Below are positions 16,886 through 26,201 of a stretch of 45,439 nucleotides of DNA, piece by piece. Below the pieces are notes generated by a model. That model did not search any database. It was not told the DNA's origin and saw only the letters and a program-made list of their open reading frames with translations. Numbering within the stretch: position 1 is the stretch's first letter; every line of letters begins with the position of its first letter. The stretch lies in assembly GCA_015060705.1 (NCBI GenBank), contig SUXY01000022.1, positions 1-45,439 on the forward strand, in the 5' to 3' direction. This stretch comes from Bacteroides sp. Lineage in GTDB: Bacteria > Bacteroidota > Bacteroidia > Bacteroidales > Bacteroidaceae. A program made the translations under genes and the position numbers.

Positions 16886-19800
16886 GCTTACGATAAATAA
16901 ACCAATAAATTAACGGAATAATGAACAGACTGACCAATGTACCCAACAGCATTGAACCAATCATTGCAATGGCGAGCGGCTTTTGTAGTTCCGAACCCAT
17001 GTCGTGGGAGAAGAGTAGCGGTACCATCGCCATAATGGTGGTCAATGAAGTCATGATAATCGGACGCAAGCGTCGTACGCCAGCTATATGGATAGCCTCC
17101 ATCAATGGAGTGCCTGATTTGCGAAGCTCATTGATGGAATCCAGTTTCAAAATGGAGTCATTCACTACAATACCACAAGTCACAATGATACCGATGGCCG
17201 ACATCAGGTTCAGCGTATGGCCGAACAACCACAATGACGTCAATGCAAAGGCAATGTCAATCGGGATTTCCACCAACACAATCAATGGCTGGAGGAAGCT
17301 CTCGAACTGTGCACACAGAATGAAGTACATCAACAGGATAGACACGAACAGAATGATGGCCAGTTCGCCAATCATCTTTTCATTCGAGAAAAAGCTACCC
17401 GAGAAGTCCACTTCCCAACCGTCCGTTTCCTGTATCACCTGCTCAATGTCTTCCATCAGCTTCGGGGCATCCGTCACTTCGAAGAAGCTTACCGGTATGT
17501 ATTCCCCGTTCTTGCCGGCCGTAATGCTCTTCAAATCTTCAGAAGGCATCACTTTCACCAGACTGCTGACAGGTACATAGTCTACTTCTCCCTTTGCATC
17601 GGGCTGTGTTTGTACCAAAGTGGTACTCAGAATATCGTTGATGGTCCGTTCTTCCCCGGCGATTCCTACCGGCAAGTATTGCTGATAAGAACGCAAGGTT
17701 GATACCTTGTTTTCTTTGAATGCCGTGCGTAGTGTACGGGTCAACTCATTGTAGGACACGTTATAGAGCAACAACCGTTCACGGTCCACCACCAGATTCA
17801 TCTGGTTGCGGAAAGCGATACCCTCGGTTGACAGTCCGGTACAGTGTTGGATTTCTCCTTCCAACTGTTGTAAGGCGGCGGGATCGGGAGCCTGTGAACG
17901 GTTCTCCGGATTGAGCTGCGCTACGATATCGGCTTCTCCAGTCACGAAGAGTTTTTCGAAAATGGTTTCCGGTGGTGAGAAAGTCAGCACGGCCAATGGA
18001 TACTTTTCTTTGACCTTCTTGCTCAGCAATTCCTGCAAAGGAGCAATGCCCGTTGGTTCTTCGGTCTTGAAGTACAGTTCCGCTTCGGTAGCCGAGAGTT
18101 CACTGCCTCCGTTTAAGATATAGTCCTGCATACCCACGTAGGCGGTATGTTCTTTTACCTGTCCGTCAGTCTGCTCCATCAGTTCGTTTACCCGCCGACG
18201 GTTCTCGTCCACATGGATGTTCTCGTTCCATTCTATCCGCATCACCAGCTCGTTCTGTTCGATTTCTGGCATGCGTTCTTTGTCCAAATAGAAAAAGAGG
18301 AAGACACACAGTGGGAGAGTAGCTAAGGTCATTCCGATACTCAGGCTCTTATGGGAGAATACCCAGTCGATACCCTTATCATAGAAATGTTCCACCTTAT
18401 CGTTCTTTTCCCGATTGTCGAACCGTTTCGATAGCCAACTTTTGCTCCGGATATCCATGCGGTAGAACAACAGGTAGAGTACTGGTAACAACATGACACC
18501 GGTGATGTACGAAACGAACAAGCCGGCAGCAATCGAAAAGGCCTGGTCCATAAAGATAGCTCCTGCGATACCGCTCATAAAGATGAGCGGAACGAACACT
18601 GCTATGGTCGTCAACGACGAACTGAGCATCGGGGTAATCACTTCCGTAGTACCGGCCACACAAGCCCGCTTCAATGAATATCCCTTTTCCCGATATTGCG
18701 AAATGTTTTCTGTCACGATGATGGAGTTGTCAATCATCATCCCTACTGCCAGGATCAAGCCTGAGAGTGAGATGACATTGAGCGACACCTTGAAGAAATA
18801 GAACAGGAAGAAGGTTATCACCACCGAAACCGTCATGCTGAGACCTATCACTATTGGCGAACGGACATCGCCCAAGAAGTAAATAGCCACCAAGAATATC
18901 AACAGGAAGCCGATGGTAAAGTTGTCTTGCAAGTTCGATATGGTATAGTCCAACAGTTCCGTTTGGTTACGGCACACTTCGAAATCAATATCCGGATAAA
19001 GCGACGTGAAATAATCGGTCGTTTCTTTCAGCTTCGCCTTCATGTTGTCCATGTTCTCGTCACTTTGCTTGATGATGGCCAAGGTTACAGCCCGTTTGCC
19101 ACCGGCTACCGACAAACCTTGTTCCTTCTGCGACACCACTGCTACCTTACAAAGGTCTTTCAGTTGCATCAGGCGATCTCCCTTACGGATATGGATATTC
19201 TCTACATCCTCCGGTGTACGGAGCAAGGTAGCGATACGGATGTTGTATTCATAATACCCGTCACGTACCAACATGCTACCCGGTTCCACATTGTTGGCAG
19301 CCAAGGCATTTTCCAGGTCGGCAATGGTAATGCCTGTGATGGAAAGCTTCTCTTGATCTGGAACAATCTGAAGCATGCGTCCCGGTACCCCGGTAATATC
19401 TGCCATGGCTACTTCGGGCAATTGTTCGATGCGGCGCTTCACCACATTCTCCGCCAGTTCGCACAAGTTCAGGAATTGCTGTTCGTCCGCCTCTTCGTAA
19501 GGGCGGTCGTTCTTCAGAGTCATGTTCAGGTAGAGCACCGGAATATCCGTTGCACTTGCCTTGATAGCCTTGGGACGCTCTGCCTCCTTCGGTAGACTGT
19601 TCATGGCAGCATCTATCTTTTCATTCACTTCGATGAATGCCAGGTCGGTATTCACCCCGAAGTCGAACTCCATGCGGATGATGCCTGCACCATCGCGGGT
19701 CTCGCTCTTGATTTCCCGGAGTCCTGCCACTTGCAGCAACTGTCGGCGCACCGGAGCTACCACCGTATTCTCCAGCTCGCGGGCGGATGAGTTTTCACCC

Positions 19801-19943
19801 GATACTTGTACCGTAATCTGTGGAATGGCGATATCGGGCAGTAACGATACGGGCAACGTGAAGTACGTCACCAGTCCGATGATGAAACAAGCCGTAAAGG
19901 CCATCAGCACCGCAATCGGTCGTTGGATTAGGAATTTTACCAT
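16872..19943 (-). CDS. RND-superfamily efflux permease (first permease of the operon)
   Basis: A 1023-residue RND transporter of the hydrophobe/amphiphile efflux type. Recognisable blocks are the N-terminal MVKFLIQRPIAVLMAF helix, LPVSLLPDIAIPQITV, TM4 LAVGMMIDNSIIVTENI with the relay Asp, and TM10 CGIVVNDSILKLDSI, ending in the RRLRPIIMTSLTTIMAMVPLLF signature. It begins 6 bp after the adaptor gene. It is a canonical pump subunit; a heavy-metal type is less likely because no Met-rich relay is evident. Two distinct permeases behind one adaptor raise the possibility of a mixed trimer, as in MdtBC. Confidence 0.93.
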   Translation of the reverse strand: MVKFLIQRPIAVLMAFTACFIIGLVTYFTLPVSLLPDIAIPQITVQVSGENSSARELENTVVAPVRRQLLQVAGLREIKSETRDGAGIIRMEFDFGVNTDLAFIEVNEKIDAAMNSLPKEAERPKAIKASATDIPVLYLNMTLKNDRPYEEADEQQFLNLCELAENVVKRRIEQLPEVAMADITGVPGRMLQIVPDQEKLSITGITIADLENALAANNVEPGSMLVRDGYYEYNIRIATLLRTPEDVENIHIRKGDRLMQLKDLCKVAVVSQKEQGLSVAGGKRAVTLAIIKQSDENMDNMKAKLKETTDYFTSLYPDIDFEVCRNQTELLDYTISNLQDNFTIGFLLIFLVAIYFLGDVRSPIVIGLSMTVSVVITFFLFYFFKVSLNVISLSGLILAVGMMIDNSIIVTENISQYREKGYSLKRACVAGTTEVITPMLSSSLTTIAVFVPLIFMSGIAGAIFMDQAFSIAAGLFVSYITGVMLLPVLYLLFYRMDIRSKSWLSKRFDNREKNDKVEHFYDKGIDWVFSHKSLSIGMTLATLPLCVFLFFYLDKERMPEIEQNELVMRIEWNENIHVDENRRRVNELMEQTDGQVKEHTAYVGMQDYILNGGSELSATEAELYFKTEEPTGIAPLQELLSKKVKEKYPLAVLTFSPPETIFEKLFVTGEADIVAQLNPENRSQAPDPAALQQLEGEIQHCTGLSTEGIAFRNQMNLVVDRERLLLYNVSYNELTRTLRTAFKENKVSTLRSYQQYLPVGIAGEERTINDILSTTLVQTQPDAKGEVDYVPVSSLVKVMPSEDLKSITAGKNGEYIPVSFFEVTDAPKLMEDIEQVIQETDGWEVDFSGSFFSNEKMIGELAIILFVSILLMYFILCAQFESFLQPLIVLVEIPIDIAFALTSLWLFGHTLNLMSAIGIIVTCGIVVNDSILKLDSINELRKSGTPLMEAIHIAGVRRLRPIIMTSLTTIMAMVPLLFSHDMGSELQKPLAIAMIGSMLLGTLVSLFIIPLIYWFIYRKHEKA

Positions 19944-19949
19944 GGTGGA

Positions 19950-21020
19950 TTATTCAATAATTTTCACTGGAGTTTCGTGCGCCAAATTCACATTTCCTGT
20001 TGTAATCACCGTCATGCCCTCTTGCAATCCATTGGCTTCCCAATCCACGAGGGTACATTCCGTCATGTTTTCCAAGCCGGTAGTAACATAGTTCCAGAGA
20101 GCAATGCCGTCCTTTACGGTAAAGAGTACTTGCTTGCCTGAACGGAGTACGATTGCTGTCTTAGGCACTACTATTTGGTCCGGAACCGAACGCTTCACGT
20201 TGATGCGCACATTCATCCCATCGAAAAGTTTATCGCCTCCGTTCACCTGTGCTTTCACGCGTACCATACCGTTCTCGTCTACCAACGGATTGATTTCGCT
20301 GATGCTTCCCGTCCGTTTTCCGGCTGCCGATGCATATGGAGTCACCTCTACTTGGTCGCCTACCTTTATCAATGGCAACTCGCTTTCCAATACGGTAAAG
20401 TCTACTTCCATGGCTGAGGTACGGATGATCCGACAGAATGGTTCTCCGCTCTTGGGCATGTTGTATGCTTTGTCGAAAAGGTTGGCCACCACACCATCGA
20501 AAGGAGCGGTCAGCGTAGCTTGTTCCAATTCATGTTGGGCTGATTCGTATTGGGCTTTGGCCTGTTCATAACCGCTCTTCACCTTCGCCAGTTCCAGTAC
20601 ATCGGCAGGCACGGCATTCAAGTTGTCGGGGGCATATCCCTGACCTATCAGTACATCCTGCATTTCCAGATTAGCTTGTGCTAATGAGTTTTTGCTTTGT
20701 GCCAAGGCATTGTTTAGCTTGAACAGATCCAGTTCTGCCAACTTCTGTCCCTTTCGTACAAAAGTACCGTTTTTTACATATACTTTTGCCACTACTTCCT
20801 GTGTGCGGAAATAGAGGTCGGCATGTTCTCTGGCCATTATCTTACCATTGCTTACCAGTTCGTGATTAAAATCCCCTTTGGCAAGCTTCATTACGGTCAC
20901 TTCATTCACTTGTTGCGGAAGAATCGTTTCTACTCCTTCCTTTTCCGTGTTTTCCGTCTTTGTACCCGAACAGGCGGCCAGCATTATCAATGCCAGACAT
21001 CCCCAAACGTGTTTTTTCAT
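19950..21020 (-). CDS. Periplasmic adaptor (membrane fusion protein) of the RND pump, lipoprotein
   Basis: A 356-residue lipoprotein (lipobox LAAC, Cys near residue 18). The order is typical: beta-barrel start, lipoyl-like half YVKNGTFVRKGQKLAELD, a helical hairpin (about residues 105-170), second lipoyl half LTAPFDGVVANLFDKAYN, then beta-barrel and membrane-proximal domains. It bridges the permease and the TolC-type channel. Only one adaptor is present for two permeases. It follows the BlaI-like repressor by 14 bp and precedes the first permease by 6 bp. Confidence 0.93.
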   Translation of the reverse strand: MKKHVWGCLALIMLAACSGTKTENTEKEGVETILPQQVNEVTVMKLAKGDFNHELVSNGKIMAREHADLYFRTQEVVAKVYVKNGTFVRKGQKLAELDLFKLNNALAQSKNSLAQANLEMQDVLIGQGYAPDNLNAVPADVLELAKVKSGYEQAKAQYESAQHELEQATLTAPFDGVVANLFDKAYNMPKSGEPFCRIIRTSAMEVDFTVLESELPLIKVGDQVEVTPYASAAGKRTGSISEINPLVDENGMVRVKAQVNGGDKLFDGMNVRINVKRSVPDQIVVPKTAIVLRSGKQVLFTVKDGIALWNYVTTGLENMTECTLVDWEANGLQEGMTVITTGNVNLAHETPVKIIE

Positions 21021-21034
21021 GCGTTATCTGTTTT

Positions 21035-21412
21035 TTACTTTTCCGAACCTTTTCTGATTTCTTTCAACAGCTCATCCAGCTCCTGCATCGACAGGTTATT
21101 TTCCTTCACAAAGAAGCAGGCCAATGCCGGGAACGAATTATCGAAATATCGTTTGATGAAATCCTTCAAATGATGATGTGAATATTCTTCCTTCTTCAGG
21201 AGTGGATAATAGATGTAACCCCGTCCGGTGGTCGGTTTGTGTCCTACATACCCTTTCTCTTCCAGAAGGCGGATTACGGTGGAAACCGTTGTTCGTGACG
21301 GACGTTTGCTTTCTTCCATACAAGCCAATACATCCTGCACCGTTCCTTCTTTCAGCTTCCACAGGAGCTGCATCATCTGTTCTTCTGCTTTTGTCAATTC
21401 TACCATCTTCAT
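21035..21412 (-). CDS. BlaI/MecI-family transcriptional repressor (first copy, leads the efflux operon)
   Basis: A 125-residue winged-helix repressor: LTKAEEQMMQLLWKLKEG opening, recognition segment RPSRTTVSTVIRLLEEKGYVG, wing TTGRGYIYYPLL and C-terminal dimerisation helices. No M56 sensor gene is adjacent; the nearest is at 10195, beyond the efflux genes. It is the first gene of the RND operon and a palindrome fills its own promoter spacer, so autorepression of the operon is likely. A second in-frame ATG at 21406 has better spacing from the AAGGA sequence, so the true start could be two codons later. Confidence 0.9.
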   Translation of the reverse strand: MKMVELTKAEEQMMQLLWKLKEGTVQDVLACMEESKRPSRTTVSTVIRLLEEKGYVGHKPTTGRGYIYYPLLKKEEYSHHHLKDFIKRYFDNSFPALACFFVKENNLSMQELDELLKEIRKGSEK

Positions 21413-21432
21413 TCCTTTTTTAGATACCTCTG

Positions 21433-21464
21433 CTAATATATGACTATTTTTTTAGTCAACCAAG
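21433..21464 (-). promoter_or_regulatory. Promoter of the efflux operon with an operator palindrome in the spacer
   Basis: On the minus strand CTTG (21464-21461) is followed after exactly 20 nt by TATATTAG (21440-21433), one mismatch from TAnnTTTG. Between them lies TGACTA-N6-TAGTCA (21441-21458), a 6-bp-arm palindrome that fills the -33/-7 spacer. A repressor bound there would block RNA polymerase; the BlaI-like protein encoded 21 bp downstream is the obvious candidate. Confidence 0.6.
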
Positions 21465-21543
21465 GTTTTAACGGTTTTTATCATTGATACTAGAAAAACT
21501 TGATATCTGCTTGCACTCCTGCAACCCTGTTCTCAAGGAGTGA

Positions 21544-22773
21544 TTATTTCTGCTTTTTCAGTTTCTTCACAGCCGATTCCAACGATTCCGTCGGCTCGAT
21601 GATGTTGTAATCCTTCCAGAAATCTTCGTTCCAATAAGCTTCTACCACATCGTAGAAGACTTCCCGTTGTTTGAAGGCATCCTTACTCTTGATGCGTTCT
21701 TCCGGTTGCTCCGTGCGGTCTACCATAACCATTTCCGAGCAGGTAGTGAACGAAGAGGAGAACAAACGTTTTTTCCAATCACACTTGAAACGGATGTCGT
21801 TACGGATATAGTTCAGGTGAGGTTTTTCGTCCTGAAAGCGATAGGAGACTAGATAGGAGATGCGTTGAGGCTTGAAACGAAGTCCCGCAGGCTTTTTCCG
21901 AAGAATGGATTTGGTGGCTTTCTCCCTGTCCGACAAGTCCAACTCGAATTCGGCACGGGTGAATGCCAACGTTTCCTGATCGATGTACAAGACACCTTTG
22001 TATAAAGCCACTTCCAGCTTCACCATAGGGTGGAAGTGAACCACGTATTGCATCCGGTTGTCGATGCTGACCGGAATGCCCATTTCGAACCGGTAACAAG
22101 GCAGCATGTTGTAACTCAGCAGTTCTTCTTCATTCTTAGCCAAATCCAGGTAGACAGGCATATTCGGTCCTCCTGCAATCTTCACCGCCAAGGTATCCTT
22201 TCTTCTTTGACTGGCCAGTCGGCGTCCTTTCTGGAGCTGTACTCGGTCCAGATAGATGGAGCGGTTCTTGTAATCGGACTTATAGACATCCATCACCGCT
22301 TCGGAGATGCCGATGTAGCGGCTTCCTTTCTGAATGGTTTCCCGATAGAATGCCGAAAACATCTGGTTCTTGTCCGAATAACTTTGTGGGATTTGTTGAA
22401 TCGCTTTTTCCACCAATTCACGAGGGTTTCCTCCGAAAACGTTGACGTCTTTCAAAGTCAAGGTATGTGGAATCATCCAGATGGTCAGACGTTTCTTGTC
22501 CGTGTCCAGTTCATCTCCCGATAAGCGTACGTTCAGATAACCGACATGTGATATGACTAGTCCCTTACCCGTATCGGCTTGCGACAGTTTCAATGAGAAT
22601 TCACCATCGGCATTGGTAATAGTACCTACATTGCTTCCGATGACGGATACATTGACATTGGCCAATGTCCGGTGGCTTTCCTTATCTTTCACTACACCAT
22701 TCACGATGAGTTGACCGAACAGGAGGTTCGTCCAAACTAGCATCATTCCTAAACAAAACACCCACCTTTTCAT
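21544..22773 (-). CDS. Carboxypeptidase-regulatory-like (CarboxypepD_reg-like) domain protein
   Basis: A 409-residue exported protein with a signal peptide (ending LLFGQ). Residues about 22-110 form the beta-sandwich seen at the N-terminus of many TonB-dependent transporters (VVKDKESHRTLANVNVSVIG...TITNADGEFSL). The remaining 300 residues are mostly beta and charged; I do not recognise a catalytic motif. Such stand-alone proteins are common in Bacteroidetes and their role is unknown. It has its own -7 box upstream and lies 131 bp from the BlaI start of the efflux operon, on the same strand but probably separate. Confidence 0.8.
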   Translation of the reverse strand: MKRWVFCLGMMLVWTNLLFGQLIVNGVVKDKESHRTLANVNVSVIGSNVGTITNADGEFSLKLSQADTGKGLVISHVGYLNVRLSGDELDTDKKRLTIWMIPHTLTLKDVNVFGGNPRELVEKAIQQIPQSYSDKNQMFSAFYRETIQKGSRYIGISEAVMDVYKSDYKNRSIYLDRVQLQKGRRLASQRRKDTLAVKIAGGPNMPVYLDLAKNEEELLSYNMLPCYRFEMGIPVSIDNRMQYVVHFHPMVKLEVALYKGVLYIDQETLAFTRAEFELDLSDREKATKSILRKKPAGLRFKPQRISYLVSYRFQDEKPHLNYIRNDIRFKCDWKKRLFSSSFTTCSEMVMVDRTEQPEERIKSKDAFKQREVFYDVVEAYWNEDFWKDYNIIEPTESLESAVKKLKKQK

Positions 22774-22797
22774 AGCATCCTATTTTTTGTTATTTGA

Positions 22798-22805
22798 CAA
22801 ATATA
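22798..22805 (-). promoter_or_regulatory. -7 box for the carboxypeptidase-regulatory-domain gene
   Basis: The minus strand reads TATATTTG, a full TAnnTTTG match, 24 bp before the start codon. No clear -33 box. Confidence 0.5.
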
Positions 22806-22845
22806 GGAAATATCTATGAAAAAGTGGGTATTGTATTGTTTTTTC

Positions 22846-24078
22846 TTATCCAAAGAACAAGTAGCAGATGAAAATAGCGGCAATGCTGCCTACCGTATCA
22901 GCCAACAAACCGCAAGGTACTGCATGACGGGTTTTCGAAATACCTACACTACCGAAGTATACTGCCAGGATATAGAAGGTAGTATCTGTAGACCCTTGCA
23001 GGATACAAGTCAATCGGGCTACGAAAGAGTCGGCACCGTAGTTGGTCATGGCATCGACCATGAGTCCACGGGAACCGCTTCCGCTCAATGGCTTCATGAA
23101 GGCCGTCGGAAGACCGCCTACCCAGTCGCTGTCCAGTCCACAGAGATTCACCACATATTCAATTCCTCCAATCAAGTAATCCATGGCACCTGAAGCACGG
23201 AATACACCGATACCTACCAAGATAGCCACCAAGTAAGGGATGATGCGTACAGCGGTGGTGAAACCTTCTTTAGCACCTTCTACAAAGGCATCGTATACGT
23301 TAATCTTTTTCCGTATACCTGTGATGATGAAACCAATGATGATGAAGAAAAGGAATACATTGGCACCGGTAGTCGAGAAGGTATCGATCTGGGTGCGGGA
23401 CAACATGCTGCATACATAGATGAGGCTGGCGATGAACAAGCTAAGTCCACCCAAGAAGAGCAGGATGGTACGGTTGAGCAGATTGATGCGTTGGTAGATG
23501 CTCACGGTGATAATACCCGCTAAGGTAGCGATGGTAGTAGCCAGTAGAATTGGTACAAACACATCGGTCGGCTGGACAGCTCCCAATTGGGCACGGTACA
23601 CCATGATACCAATCGGAATGATGACCAATCCCGAAGTGTTCAGCACGAGGAACATAATCATCGGGTTACTGGCGGTATCTTTCTTGGGATTCAGTTCCTG
23701 CAATCCTTCCATGGCTTTCAAGCCAAGAGGGGTAGCGGCATTGTCCAAGCCGAGCATGTTCGCGGCCAAGTTCATGAAGATGCTTCCCGTCACGGGGTGT
23801 CCCTTGGGAATGTCCGGAAATAGCTTGCTGAATATCGGGCTCAGCAAACGGGAGATAAAGGATACCAAACCTCCTCTTTCGCCAATTTTCATGATTCCCA
23901 GCCACAACGAAAGAACCCCTGTCAAGCCTAACGCAATATCGAATGCGGTTTGGGCGGAACTGAAGGTCGAGTTGATAATTTCAGGGAAGACTTGGGTATC
24001 GCCTAGAAAGATCAGGCGAGCCATTGCCACGATAAAGGCTATAAGGAAGAATGCAATCCAAATGTAGTTAAGTACCAT
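22846..24078 (-). CDS. Nucleoside-recognition (Gate) domain membrane protein, SpmA-SpmB fusion type
   Basis: A 410-residue polytopic membrane protein. Residues about 40-190 resemble SpmA (AFDIALGLTGVLSLWLGIMKIGE, NMLGLDNAATPLGLKAMEGLQ), and the second half (from about residue 250) resembles SpmB (FTTAVRIIPYLVAILVGIGVFRASG, SRGLMVDAM), both nucleoside-recognition domains. In endospore formers these are separate spore-maturation genes; the fusion is common in non-sporulating Bacteroidetes, where a transport role is suspected but not shown. An in-frame TTG at 24129 exists, but the ATG at 24078 follows the promoter box and is preferred. Confidence 0.9.
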   Translation of the reverse strand: MVLNYIWIAFFLIAFIVAMARLIFLGDTQVFPEIINSTFSSAQTAFDIALGLTGVLSLWLGIMKIGERGGLVSFISRLLSPIFSKLFPDIPKGHPVTGSIFMNLAANMLGLDNAATPLGLKAMEGLQELNPKKDTASNPMIMFLVLNTSGLVIIPIGIMVYRAQLGAVQPTDVFVPILLATTIATLAGIITVSIYQRINLLNRTILLFLGGLSLFIASLIYVCSMLSRTQIDTFSTTGANVFLFFIIIGFIITGIRKKINVYDAFVEGAKEGFTTAVRIIPYLVAILVGIGVFRASGAMDYLIGGIEYVVNLCGLDSDWVGGLPTAFMKPLSGSGSRGLMVDAMTNYGADSFVARLTCILQGSTDTTFYILAVYFGSVGISKTRHAVPCGLLADTVGSIAAIFICYLFFG

Positions 24079-24106
24079 AAACGCTCTGTGATTTTTGTTT
24101 TGGGCG

Positions 24107-24114
24107 CAAAAGTA
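24107..24114 (-). promoter_or_regulatory. -7 box for the Spm-like gene
   Basis: The minus strand reads TACTTTTG (TAnnTTTG), 28 bp upstream of the ATG at 24078, which supports that start. No -33 match at standard spacing. Confidence 0.45.
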
Positions 24115-24154
24115 GTAAAAAAGTAGCAAATATGAAGGAAATAATATATTTAGT

Positions 24155-24234
24155 TGTCATTCAGAGCGAAGCGAAGAATCTTGATAACATAATCGTTGAT
24201 GTTACCGAGATTCTTCGCTTCGCTCTGAATGATA
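24155..24234. repeat. Intergenic imperfect-palindrome repeat, copy 2
   Basis: Opens with TGTCATTCAGAGCGAAGCGA and closes with the near-complementary CTTCGCTTCGCTCTGAATGA followed by TA. This is the most symmetric of the five copies, with arms of about 27 bp able to pair almost throughout. It lies between the hexosaminidase stop and the Spm-like gene, both on the minus strand. Confidence 0.88.
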
Positions 24235-24251
24235 AAACGGAAAAGAAATTC

Positions 24252-26198
24252 TTACTTCTGATAAACCTTCAAGTTCGAAATCTTGCTCTTGAAGTTTCCT
24301 GCCTTTTCCAATGGGAAGACCAAAGTACGGACATTGCGGATACGGGTCTTTCCTTCCTTGTCCATCCAGCGTTCCTGAATGTTCAGTTCTTCCACTTGCT
24401 TGCCGTTGATGAAGAGGCGGGTAGCCTTATTGTCGCCTTCGATAGCCACCTTCATGCGTTGGCCTGGTTGAACATTGTAAGTAAAGGTATTCAAATAACC
24501 GTCGCGGGCAAAGCCAAGCATACCGCTGATTGGGTCGGAGAGGTAGAATACAGCATCCGGTGAGCGGAAGAGTTCGGTGCCCATGGCTTCCTTCGCACCG
24601 TCAAGGTCGAATTCCACGCGGTAATTGTAACCGATTTCCTGTACCGGAAGTGTGCTGTTCGGAGCTACACTAACTTGTTCGTAAGCCAAGCCCGGAGTCT
24701 TGCTGAGGCGACCCAACTGGTTCACACCCGGGGCTTCGCTCAAGACATGACGTTGCTTGTCGAATGCTTCGTAAGGTACAGACTTCGATACGCCTGTCCA
24801 CATCTTTACTGCCAATGTTTGGAGAGCCGGATAACAACGATGATGAATGTCCTTGGTAGAGATACCGTTACCGCAATGGTCGTTCCATACGGCATACATA
24901 CCGCCAAGGATGGCCGGATCTTTCTCTTCGAACACTTCCTTGCCTACATGAGCCGGTGTCCAATTATTATAAAGATGTTCACAATTCAGATAATCATAAT
25001 AGTAACCTGCTTGAGGCACGATGTAAGTCAATCCGTCAGGGATGGAGATGAGCTTGTAGCCTTGCTTCACCATGTCACGAGGTTCAGCATAGCCGTTGTA
25101 CCAAGCACTCATGATGACGTTTTCGCTCTTCACCGGAGTTTCCCCCTTGGCGTGAGTCAGGGCACCCCATACACAAGCTTGCTTGCCGAAGCTTTCCACA
25201 TAGCGGATATAGCGGTCGGTAAATTCGCGGAACTTTTCCACTACCTTCGGGTCCTTGTTGGAGTATTCGTCGGTACCGATGTGTACACGCTTGCCACGGA
25301 ACACCGGTTCTTCACCTTCCAAGTATTCCTTGAAGAGGCCATCCATAAATTCGTAAGTCTTCGGGTTGAAGAGGTCGAGGTGGTCCATGCCGTATTCCTT
25401 CGAACCGATCTCCGGTAGGTAGTGGGCGAATGCCAAGGTATGTGCCGGAGCATCGATTTCAGGAATGATTTCCACATATACGTTTTCGGCCAACTTCTGC
25501 AAGTCGATGAATTCCTTCTTGGTATAGAATCCGTCACGAGCGGTCAACCCTGGATAAGTATCCGATTCCAAACGGAAGGCAGCATAGGTCTTGTTCCAAT
25601 CGTGTTCGAAGAACTGCTTGAAGCCGTTGTCGTTCAAGTGGATTTGGAAGCAGTTCATCTTGTAGTAAGACATGATCTTTACATAATCGCGCAGATAGTG
25701 CATCGGGATGAACTTACGTCCGCAATCGATCATGAAGCCACGGATTTCATAATCAGGGAAGTCACGGATTTGACCCTTCGGGAGCGCAAGGTTTTGTTCT
25801 GCCATTTGCAAGAGGGTGCGGGTACCCCAATATACACCCACTGTTTCGGGAGCAGAGAGGGTGATGCGGTCGCTGATATTGATGGCGTAGCCTTCCTTGC
25901 CCAACTTCTTGTCCTTTTTCAGTGCGAGGATGATGTCACCTTTTTGGCCTTTTCCTTCTGTTATAGCAGGTTTGTAGTCGAACATTTCCTTACAATCCTC
26001 GGCCACCATCTGTGCGATACGTTGCAACTCCGGTTGGTTCTTTGGATAGACAATGCGAGTCTGTTCGTTGAGTATCAGTTCGCCTGTACCACCTTTCCAT
26101 TCCTTTAGTTCAGGGATGACGAAAGGTTTGGTATTTTGGGCTGCTATGCCTTGAAGTACGAGGCATAGCATTGCAATGAGTGAATAGAGTCTTTTCAT
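24252..26198 (-). CDS. GH20 beta-N-acetylhexosaminidase
   Basis: A 648-residue exported glycosidase (signal ending QGIAAQ). An N-terminal GH20b-like domain (to about residue 150) precedes the catalytic barrel, which begins with IRGFMIDCGRKFIPMHYLRD and contains the catalytic Asp-Glu pair in HIGTDEYS (about residues 305-312). Most GH20 enzymes read HxGGDE here, so the Thr is a small deviation but the DE pair is intact. The last 150 residues form a beta-sandwich domain. The enzyme removes terminal GlcNAc or GalNAc by substrate-assisted catalysis. It starts 3 bp after the sulfatase stop, so the two form an operon aimed at sulfated aminosugar glycans. Confidence 0.92.
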   Translation of the reverse strand: MKRLYSLIAMLCLVLQGIAAQNTKPFVIPELKEWKGGTGELILNEQTRIVYPKNQPELQRIAQMVAEDCKEMFDYKPAITEGKGQKGDIILALKKDKKLGKEGYAINISDRITLSAPETVGVYWGTRTLLQMAEQNLALPKGQIRDFPDYEIRGFMIDCGRKFIPMHYLRDYVKIMSYYKMNCFQIHLNDNGFKQFFEHDWNKTYAAFRLESDTYPGLTARDGFYTKKEFIDLQKLAENVYVEIIPEIDAPAHTLAFAHYLPEIGSKEYGMDHLDLFNPKTYEFMDGLFKEYLEGEEPVFRGKRVHIGTDEYSNKDPKVVEKFREFTDRYIRYVESFGKQACVWGALTHAKGETPVKSENVIMSAWYNGYAEPRDMVKQGYKLISIPDGLTYIVPQAGYYYDYLNCEHLYNNWTPAHVGKEVFEEKDPAILGGMYAVWNDHCGNGISTKDIHHRCYPALQTLAVKMWTGVSKSVPYEAFDKQRHVLSEAPGVNQLGRLSKTPGLAYEQVSVAPNSTLPVQEIGYNYRVEFDLDGAKEAMGTELFRSPDAVFYLSDPISGMLGFARDGYLNTFTYNVQPGQRMKVAIEGDNKATRLFINGKQVEELNIQERWMDKEGKTRIRNVRTLVFPLEKAGNFKSKISNLKVYQK

Positions 26199-26201
26199 AA
26201 A

